NCBI RefSeq assembly: GCF_019059575.1
Contig: NW_024881588.1
Coordinates: forward strand, 868,001 to 932,000
Length of the DNA: 64,000 bases
Direction of reading: 5' to 3'
Origin: Amphibalanus amphitrite
Taxonomy: Eukaryota > Arthropoda > Thecostraca > Balanomorpha > Balanidae
Below, one piece after another: positions 55,946-64,000 of the stretch. The translations under genes were made by a program, and so were the position numbers. Numbering within the stretch: the first letter of the stretch is position 1; every line of letters begins with the position of its first letter. The notes beneath the pieces were generated by a model. That model was not told the origin of the DNA and did no database searches. It was given only the letters and a program-made list of their open reading frames with translations.

Positions 55946-56445
55946 TGGAGGGTACTATGGCGGTGTTACATTCCTAACTGTTGTCACATATCAACTGAGA
56001 ACCGTCCGGCCGGAGGCAGTTAACGCCGGCCGGCACCTACTCACCGTGGCCGTATTTTTTTATATGGAGAGAGGAGAGAGGAGAGAGAGGACATCAGGTT
56101 GTCAGAGAAATAAAGTGTATATTTATTATTTGAATCGAGCGAGTCGCGTGTTCCACGAGCGGGACTTGGAGCAAAAAGCTGGCATTGAGATACAACGAAC
56201 AGAACGTGGCGTCGAGCAGGAACGCCCCCGGCTATGTACACGGTGCTGCTGGGCGCGCGACCAACAAAACACGAGAATGCATCAACATCAAAGACACACG
56301 GTACATCAAAGCCCTCCGCGCCATCGCTGGGTCCGTCGGCACCGCTAGCGCTTCTACAAAACAAGCACGCACATAGAGACGCCATTTCCAAACGCACGCA
56401 TACACAGAACAAAAACGCACATGCACGTCCATTCGTTTCACTCAG

Positions 56446-57248
56446 TCACCCATGAACGGCTTGGGTTTCCGGACGGTCACCAGCCGGCGGGGCCGCGCCG
56501 CGGCAATAGGCGTGAGTCTCCTCGTTGAGCTTGCTGAGCGCGCTGCCACCGGAGGCGGACGGGGCGCCGCCGGCCGCGCCGTCCTTCGCGTCGCTCACCT
56601 CCACCTCGACCCCACTGTCGGAGTCCTCGGCGGCGGCGCGCCGGCGCAGCTGCTCGCAGATCTCCTCTGTGACGAAGGTGGCGCACTTGGGGTCGCGCAT
56701 CAGCGGCGTGAACTCGAGCTCTGGCCGGCCCTGGTGCAGGCTCCGTCAGCGGCCGCGGCTGCACCACGGCAGCGCGCGATGCTCGCACAGCTCGCACTCA
56801 CGCTCCACGGGAGCCGGCGCCGACTCCGGTCGCCGCCGCTTCACCGGCGTCGAGCTGGCCTGAGACGAGCCCTTTGCCGCACCGCCCGAGCCCGTGTGAG
56901 GGATGATTGTGAATTGTGATCTCGTTGTTGATTTTGATGGGCTGTCCGGTGGCGGCCGCCGCCGCAGCTGCCTTCCTACGGCCAAACGACTCCATAATCT
57001 TCTTGGCGACGACAGAGTGAGGGCTGTAGACGTCATTCTCGAACTGTTTGTATACATATGCGAATGTGGCCGTACAGACGGTGCACTTGTAGGGAAAGGT
57101 GCACCGGGTTCAGCATCACAAGGTGGTCCTTAAAGACGTGGTGCAGGAGCTTCCACTGGTACACCTGGCGCACACAGAGAAAACACGTCACCGGTAAATC
57201 CCAGTTTGAAGTGAAGGAAGATGTGCATGAAATCCTAGGACCAGACAA
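56446..57248 (-). pseudogene. C2H2 zinc-finger gene broken by three frame changes
   Basis: Read on the minus strand the pieces follow each other: VYQWKLLHHVFKDHLVMLNP (57164-57105, with CFLC just upstream completing a C2H2 finger if not intronic); then, in another frame, FPYKCTVCTATFAYVYKQFE, VVAKKIMESFGRRK and QPIKINNEITIHN; then, in a third frame, TGSGGAAKGSSQASSTPVKR and ECELCEHRALPWC; then PELEFTPLMRDPKCATFVTE running to the stop at 56446-56448. Each piece looks like real protein (Cys pairs, a KRRR nuclear signal, acidic C-terminus). The breaks lie near 57105, 56905 and 56740. The protein is unidentified; a nuclear DNA-binding role is inferred from the fingers. Assembly indels or very short introns are alternatives to true decay. 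Confidence 0.45.
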
Positions 57249-58157
57249 CTCGCAGGGGGGAAGTCCACAAATGACGCAACATCACTAGGTACAACCTCGT
57301 ATCGCACAGCAATGTAAAATCATTAATGGTACCTAATGGTCTCCCTAATAACCAGTGTACGTGTATCTCCAACCCGAGCCGCCTCCCACGATAAGATCAA
57401 GACTTGTGTCAAGACATGTGTCCTAAGTATTAAGTAATAAGTTCACCTGTATCAAGTTCACCTAGCACCACTTTTCTGAAAGAAAAGTGGTTCATGTTTT
57501 AGTGCCATCTTTCATTATAGAAAGACAATGATGTTGAATGTGTTTTCTGATGAACCACAAAGTGAAAATCAGTGATTTATGGGTGCATTGTATTTAAGAA
57601 TTCCTTTTGAATTATCATGAGCAGAGTTGAATACCTCCTTTTGCACTCTTTAGAAAATGAAGAGACTCACAAAATTAAAACATGATTAGAAAGAACACAT
57701 CCTTAGAAATGTTTTGTGTACTAACCATATTTTTTTCACAAAACATTTATAACTTCCACCAAACCACACAATGAGTCAGGTGAGATTATCTTACATTAGG
57801 TAAGGTTAGGTAAGGTTAGATTAGGTTGTATTATTTCTGCTTGTAGTGTACCTGACTTTTCAAGGTAGGTACATGATAATTTTAATTGCAATAATCACCT
57901 TAAAATATATATTGGCTAGCAACCTAGATAAAGGCTAGGCCACACATGGCAATTAAATAAATATTAACAATTGTTTCATACTTTCACATCGCATCGTAAG
58001 AAACATTCAGTTATTTACCTTTGGGGCTCGGGCTGGGCGGTGGGTGAAAAGTTGAGAATTCTTCTTGCCCCTCGACCACCTCCTCTCCTCACCCGTCCTC
58101 GTCCTCTCCCTCGCTCACCAGGCATCTTCACCTGGAAGGTAGGCATACAGAAATGGG
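57249..58157. other. Intergenic or intron, no feature supported
   Basis: AT-rich, with a short run of TTAGGTAAGG words near 57797-57825. No exon could be supported. Confidence 0.35.
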
Positions 58158-58478
58158 CCAGTCTGCAAAACGTGGCAGGTCTTGACAATATGTTGTCAGG
58201 GCACACACCACAGGTTGTGGCAGGTTTGAGGAATTTTGGGGCAGAAGCAAGGAAATCTGGGGCAGAAGTTGAAAGCTTGTCACAGCATTGATTCATTTCG
58301 CTTCTCATACTTATTAAATGATGCACTTCATCATTATATCATTTTCATCATATTCATGAGGGGCCCTCATGAAAGGAATTGGGTTGCCCAGGTCTCGGCA
58401 TTCCGCTTGGGGCAATGTTTTGACTGTCCCAAACATCTTGTCACGGATTGAGCTCCCTGCCACACTTTGAAGACTGGG
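58158..58478. mobile_element. Short relative of the long-inverted-end element at 50600
   Basis: The left end CCAGTCTGCAAAACGTGGCA and the complement of the right end CCAGTCTTCAAAGTGTGGCA are inverted repeats and match the ends of the 50600-51555 element. The internal 320 bp are mostly different, with one CTGTCCCA word conserved. Confidence 0.55.
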
Positions 58479-58699
58479 AAATTGGTGCTGGAATGGAAAC
58501 ACTATCAGATTCATGACAATTTTTCCAATACCATAGGTATTTGTTATTCAAATAGCACTTGTCTCAACTTAGTCTATCACTATTCATATAAACCTGGAAA
58601 TAGTCTAGCTTTTAATATCACATGCCAAAATACATGTATATATATACCTATCAGATGAATCAGAATTGGAATATTTTAAGATATAGATAACATAACTCA

Positions 58700-58880
58700 T
58701 TAAAGGGACCCTCCCACCTTCAAAAAAGTTAATGAATTGGCATAAAAGTGATGTAGCGTGAATCACAAAGAGCGAAAATGAACATCTACCAAATTTTACC
58801 GGAAAATATTCACCCGTTTTCGAGATATAAGACTTTTATTTTTGTTTACTTTTAGGGAAATCCGCTGTTTCTATGACGTC
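58700..58880. mobile_element. 5' part of a TTAA MITE (49131 family)
   Basis: TTAA at 58700 is followed by AGGGACCCTCCCACCTTCAA and then the same body as 49131 (GTTAATGAATTGGCA, CCGTTTTCGAGATAT). Similarity fades at about 58880. A deleted relative with a right end (TTAA at 62989) spans about 62823-62992, and two more right ends close at 63302 and 63321. Confidence 0.65.
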
Positions 58881-59004
58881 ACATAAAGGTTTTCTTTACG
58901 TCGGCATTTGGAAGCAATAGTTTGGTATCAAAGTGCGACAAATATTGCGCGAATGATGCGTTTATCTTATCAAGGTCAATATATGATGGCCAATAAAGGA
59001 TTCC

Positions 59005-59247
59005 AGGACAATTCTTATGGCATTTCTTCGTATCGCAATTCTTCGTCTGCAAATCTTCGTCAGGGCATTTATTCGTACCTATCGCATTACTTTGTCTCGC
59101 ACCAGGGTATATGAAAATCGGCTCGCATTTCTTCTTCAACGCAAATATATGCAAGAGTAAGCATTGAGGGACAAATAAATACACCGACGAAGATTTGTAG
59201 ACGAAGAAATGCGGACGAAAAATTGTGCTACGAAGAAATGTCATGCG
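59005..59247. mobile_element. Small fold-back element built from TTCTTCGT repeats
   Basis: The 243-bp element is flanked by AGGATTCC (58997-59004) and AGGATTCG (59248-59255), a 7-of-8 match. The left half carries TTCTTCGT or ATCTTCGT words about every 15 bp (GGCATTTCTTCGTATCGCAA, CAATTCTTCGTC). The right half carries the complements (GACGAAGAAATGCGGACGAA). The two halves align as imperfect inverted repeats. It has the same plan as the GATCGTA element at 45398 but with a different word. Confidence 0.65.
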
Positions 59248-59399
59248 AGGATTCGTTCGGGTACCATGACATTTATGTGATTTCAAAGTCAAGGTTCACA
59301 GCTGATCTGCTAAATCAAGCCAAGAATCCAAACTATCAAAAAACTATAAATATTTGTTTGTCTGTCACAGAGGTCTCAAGCAATATAAGGTTGACATAT

Positions 59400-60917
59400 C
59401 AGTAGGCGGAACTATGGTCAAGCGTACCCATTTTCGGGAACGCATTTTCGTTCCCATCTTTGGGAACGATAAACCCAAATATGGGAACGCCATGTAGGCA
59501 TTATTTAAAACAAGAAAAAGAACCGTTAAATGACGTCCAAAAAATATAAAACGATCGTGAACCGCCTGATATTTATCTCAATATTGTTGGGAAAGAGTTT
59601 GATATTGTAAGGCCCATCGTAGTTTCAAATCGTTCCCCTATTTCTAAAGCAGTCCATCATCCGGGCCGCGAGCCCAAATTTGGGAACGCTCTCGTACACT
59701 GGCGCTGCAAGCGTTCCTTATTATGGGAACGGCGTACCCAAAATTGGGAACGATTTCACCGACGGCTTTCAGGGACTCTTTTCATTAACAAGCATCACGT
59801 CCAACGCCGCAAATTATTGTTAACGCAACAATCTCAGATGACCTTTCCGGCAAGACCGTCGCATGTTTCGCCCGGTCTTCTGCGCTTTTATTCCCGTCGA
59901 TCTCGCAACGGGCACGCCCCCCTCTGCAGGATTACGTAATTCACAACGCTCAGCGATGTTCAACAAGGTCTTCCATACCTATATACACCGTCCGCGCCGA
60001 GGGTGGAGGCATGTAAAACACCTGTCTGTTTAACACTGATAGTTGATGAGCACAAGTAAGTATCCAAAAATGGGAACGCTGAAATGTTTCACTCTCAAAA
60101 CACCTAGTCCCAATGTAAATCTACTTTTTTCCTTTCTTAATGAGTGTAAGTGGCAAAAAGCCTGGTAGGATGGGCACGAGAAATGATCAAAATCAGCATA
60201 AAAATTATAAATAAGCCACACAGGGCGACCTGCATAAAAGAAATTCCCCAAAAACGATCGTGCTTAAAAATACCGAAGGCAAAAACCACGCTCATGACGC
60301 TCCTTAAAAGCAATGCTTAACAGCTAGCATCCAAATAAAATATGTCTTTCAGGGTTGATAAAATACAGCTGGATAATTTTCAACCGCTTAAACTGAGTTT
60401 ACAACAGTAGTTCGGTAAATTCACTCACGTTCCACGCGGTCGTCCGCCCCGACACCAAAAGTCAACAATATTACCTCCGGACCGTCCGCGTCTTCGCTTG
60501 CATTTGTCAGCATCTGGTGTCGATAGTATGAAAGTTCATAACCAGGCGAAAATTATTATACTTAACCTCAAACTAAAAAAATGCTTCGTTTTCCTTAAAA
60601 TTGCATGTTAAATGTCGTATAACCCATATTTTCAACATTTTGTCATTTTTAAAAAATCATTAAAAATATCATTCCACGGTCAATTTCCTTGTTCCACGGT
60701 CAGATTAAAGATAACTTTATGGAGATTTAGTAGATACTTCAATCAGCGTGCACTTTTTTGAGACGTGATGCACTTTTGAGTTTTAGTGGGCGAACGGCCG
60801 AAAAATTCCCTTCCGTTCTCATAAATGGGAACGCCCGTTCCCATATTTGGGAACTCCGTTCCCAAAAATGGGAACGTTCCTATATTTGGGTACTCATGAC
60901 CATAGTTCCGCCTACTG
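59400..60917. mobile_element. Non-autonomous DNA transposon, GGGAACG family, copy 2
   Basis: Same 1.5-kb sequence as 8142-9662, in the same orientation, with only scattered substitutions and small indels. The flanking direct repeat here is ATAT (59396-59399, 60918-60921), unlike AGTT at copy 1, so this is an independent insertion rather than a segmental duplication. High similarity indicates recent activity, with the transposase supplied from elsewhere. Confidence 0.9.
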
Positions 60918-60921
60918 ATAT

Positions 60922-62822
60922 GTTGGATCAAAAATCTACTGCCACAACTCACATCTCCTGCCTTAGTTTATCATTGTTGTTTTAACTTGCTTTCAAGAGA
61001 AACAGAAGCCAGTATCTGATATCACTTCAGATGATTGTTTCAAGATCTGAGTTCAAATGGAAATAAAAGCAAGATCAAGATGAAACAGGGATTATTGCTG
61101 TTAAAGTAGTTTGGCCATGATACAACAAGCACATAAATCATTAGCCAAATCAAATACTGGTTGGTTTGTCAAGATGTTTGTTGTCTGTCGTCTGTCGAGC
61201 TGCTATGAACACTGAACGCTCTCACTAGAGAGTAGTTTAAGTTGAATGGTAGTGAGCTGTAATTAGACAAAGCAGCTATTCAGTGCTCACATCAAGCCAG
61301 GCTAGGAAATGGCATCAACTGTGGTGGGAGGAAGCAGGTTCGGCAGCCCTATGTTGTAAACTTCTGTTATGTCTTGTGTTTGATCAACTGATGTTTTCTG
61401 CTCTGTTTTGTGCAGTGATAGTAGCAGGTAACTGCATGCTTGTCAAATTATGTGAATAAACGAATTCATAACATTGCATTTTTCTCTCCATGCAAGGAAC
61501 AAGTAAGATGTTGTAGAAAATGTAATAGAGGGCTGCATTGCTGATTTTGCACTTTATCAGAGCTTTATTTAGAATTGCTTTCCTGAAAGCTACACACAGG
61601 CCACAGTGCTGAAATTCACAATGTCATAGCTTTTGGCAGAAAAAAGAAAAGACTTACCTAGGTAAAATTGGCTGAAAGTATGGCAGAGCAGGTCTCGATG
61701 CGTATGCCCATCCGTGTGCTTGCCGAAGCCGAACTGACTGCAACACATTTAACTCTGACCCACCATGGTGGCTGGCATATCCTGAACTTTCACCACTCTA
61801 AACAAGACAACTTTCAGCCCTCAGCATTGTATTAAAACACTGTACAAAACACTCAAAATTTGTTTCAGTGCCATCCACGGACAACATCAGTCGCCATTCA
61901 CCAGGCCAGTAAAAACAGAATAGATAATAGCTTCAAACCCATGTAGTCAGAGTTACTAGGTCTGCACCTCAAAACAAAATCCAGGTGACATTCACCACGC
62001 CAGTAAAAAACAGGTACTTAGGTAACGTAACAGCTTCAAATCTGGTAACATGTTGGTCGGACTTTACACTACCATATTTACATGGAATAATATGATACCA
62101 AACAATAGTGCAACCATTCTGGACAACAAAAGTGTATGATAAAATTAATTTAGAATACTCTGGCAGCATGATTTACGAGCACAGGCAGGTGTTACCTACC
62201 AGCCTTCTCAATGCTCGTAAAACCAACATTGTAGTTTTGATTTTACCTTACATGATAACACACTTGGCTGCAATGGCACATTCAATTTAATACTGTGAAA
62301 AGACCAGTTATAACCACTTCACAAGCACAATTGCACCTCATGCCGACATCCTTTTCCAAAGACAGTCAGCAGCGTCTTTCGTCTAAACTGGAAGATAAAT
62401 CCCCTTTCAACTGTTAACATCAAAAATATTTCTTCATGGTGTGACTGTGATCTCCATATGGAAACCTTGCAGGGAAAGAATTAATGTCAATTGTCAGCTC
62501 TTCAAATTTCTTTGGACTTTAACTTGCAGTACCATATCCAGTTTGCTTTGATATTTTGTTTTTTATTCCATGTTGAAGTTGAACACCAAGCTCCAGATAT
62601 AGCAGGCAGCTTGATCATCTTCGGCCTTGGTATAATATCAGTCCAAGTTCCAGTGGTGGGTATCTTCTAATATTCAAATTAAAATGAAAAGCAATAGGCT
62701 TTCTCAGCGCCGACGACGGATTTCACGTTGATAAAAAAGGGAGCTCAAGGTCAGCAAAACTCGGGTTCAAGGAATGGCGGGCGTTGAAATGACTGCTGAC
62801 GTCATCAAAAAACCGCTAATGG
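60922..62822. other. Intergenic or intron
   Basis: AT-rich. One exon-like interval on the minus strand (61658-61737) is listed separately. Nothing else was supported. Confidence 0.3.
61658..61737 (-). CDS. Possible internal exon on the minus strand
   Basis: On the minus strand a gttgcag acceptor and a CTAG/gtaagt donor bound 80 bases. One frame reads QFGFGKHTDGHTHRDLLCHT then FSQFYL; a second frame is also open. It is positioned to be an upstream exon of the zinc-finger gene at 56.4-57.2 kb, but there is no sequence link. Confidence 0.25.
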
Positions 62823-64000
62823 TTAAGAGATAGGGACTAAGCTGGTCCCACCCTGCAAGTAAAGGGAAGAAATTTCTTGAACACCATAAAGCTGCGGGGG
62901 TTGCGACCAGGATAAATGGTGGTTTCTGAGCCTGGCCGCAAACTTGGCTATCTCAACTCAAAACTAATGTTAAGGTGGGATGGTCCCTTTAAAACAGGCA
63001 ATTCCAAAAGCGTAAACACGACATACATAACCAAAGCAAGGATCATTGTATATTTCAATTGTAACATGCGCGCCGTTTATGGCGACAAAACCCGCTTCCA
63101 TATCTTATGACCTTGAAGTCTAGTGATGTGTCAACATTGTCGCTAGACATTATCCGATTGATAATTTATGATAATCGATAATTTTTTTACGCGATTCACG
63201 TGATGATAGCTTGCCAGGTGAATTCTAAAATTTCGTTTTATCCAGGGAAAAAATCATGGGCCGATCTGAGAAAACTTTTTGAAGGTGGCAGTCTTCCTTT
63301 AAGGTGGGAGTGTCCCTTTAAGTAAGGTACCTTCTTAGCTTCCGCACCTGAAAAGTGCTGGTCGTCTGAGCTGGGTGTTCACATTCACATTGAAAAGCCT
63401 AATTCGAGGACGTATATTGTGCGACGCAATGTTTCTATTTACTTCTTATCGTTCGAGGAGCGTGCTCGTCGTTTGACGTAGACGTGCTCCGTCACTGACA
63501 TAATTGAGAAGCAGAAATGACTCGATTACACTGTTTGACGTGCAATGTGACGTGCACAATACGTCACCAATTGTCAGCACCAATCAACAAACGTCTCGGT
63601 AATAGCTGCGACCGGCGGCACGACATGCTAGTGATGCATCAAAATGCAACAATCCGGCTACAAGATGACGCAGGAAAGTGCTTTTGCATAAATATCTTTT
63701 ACATTTTCCTCTAGATTTCAATGTCAAAACCATGTTTGACACGCCAATTGAAGGCTGCCTGCATTTTTGTACAATCTGTCTTGAAAGTACGGTGTATTAG
63801 CGCAGCCTGATCCATCAAGCTCAACCGAAAGAAGGGCTGCTAAAATTGAGTCACCGAACCAATGGACATCCTCATCTATCCCCCAGGTCAATTGGTTTGG
63901 TGACTCTCAAATTTAGCAGCCCCTCCTCGGTCGGGCTTGATGGATCCACCGCACCGATGCGTGGTACTTTCAAGAGAGATTGTACTACTAAGTTACAAAC
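62823..64000. other. Transposon-rich right edge
   Basis: TTAA at 62823, 62989, 63299 and 63318 marks the ends of several overlapping TTAAAGG-type MITE relics (right ends reading GGTGGGA..GTCCCTTTAA). Between them is unremarkable AT-rich DNA. The terminal snapback repeat is listed separately. Confidence 0.45.
63769..63985. mobile_element. 217-bp snapback MITE
   Basis: Almost the whole sequence folds on itself: GTACAATCT..CTTGAAAGTAC, GATCCATCAAGC, GGGCTGCTAAA and GAGTCACC..ACCAAT all recur as complements in mirror order around about 63880. Several indels separate the arms. No target duplication was clear. Confidence 0.65.

Noticed and set aside
57797-57825. Telomere repeat TTAGG
   Set aside because: Only a few interrupted TTAGGTAAGG words, not a tandem TTAGG array.

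Overview
This is invertebrate animal nuclear DNA. Genes are split by GT-AG introns, coding exons are GC-rich with mostly C- or G-ending codons, and long AT-richer stretches are packed with DNA transposons and LINE pieces. An arthropod, possibly a crustacean such as a barnacle, fits the codon bias and repeat mix, but that assignment is inference. Nothing here looks bacterial: there are no operons, CRISPR arrays or ribosomal binding sites.

Genes. At 0.7-5.3 kb lie eight phase-consistent exons of a divergent APPBP2, a TPR substrate receptor for CUL2 ubiquitin ligases; the N-terminal exons are upstream of the window. At 10.25-11.65 kb is a single-exon TBC1D20, an ER-anchored Rab1/Rab18 GAP, with a polyadenylation signal at 13014. 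A short start exon at 30722-30828 opens another, unidentified gene. From 53 to 57.3 kb there is a mosaic: a 54-bp minisatellite in an Ig-like open frame, a decayed DIRS-like reverse transcriptase, a possible coiled-coil exon, and a minus-strand C2H2 zinc-finger gene broken by three frame changes.

Mobile DNA fills much of the rest. There is a CR1/Jockey-type LINE with an intact endonuclease-RT ORF (34.76-38.01 kb), two 5'-truncated LINE pieces (25.0 and 28.8 kb) and a decayed mariner with TA target site (26.66-28.02 kb). Many non-autonomous DNA transposons could be delimited to the base from inverted ends and target-site duplications: two copies of a 1.5-kb element with 4-bp TSDs (8.1 and 59.4 kb), TTAA-flanked elements, two hAT-like MITEs with 8-bp TSDs, and a 151-bp Harbinger-like insertion. 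Two nested insertions are proven by an uninterrupted paralogous copy in the same window.

The most unusual signal is architectural. Several unrelated elements are built from their own short word repeated in both orientations: GATCGTA at 45.4-47.2 kb, TTCTTCGT at 59.0 kb, GGGAACG at 8 and 59 kb, GGTAGCACCGCC at 18.8 kb, GACTCC at 17.8 kb and GGTCA at 14 and 40 kb. The GATCGTA element is the clearest: fold-back arms of higher-order repeats, related termini and an exact 8-bp target duplication, resembling Foldback/TU elements but not a family I recognise.
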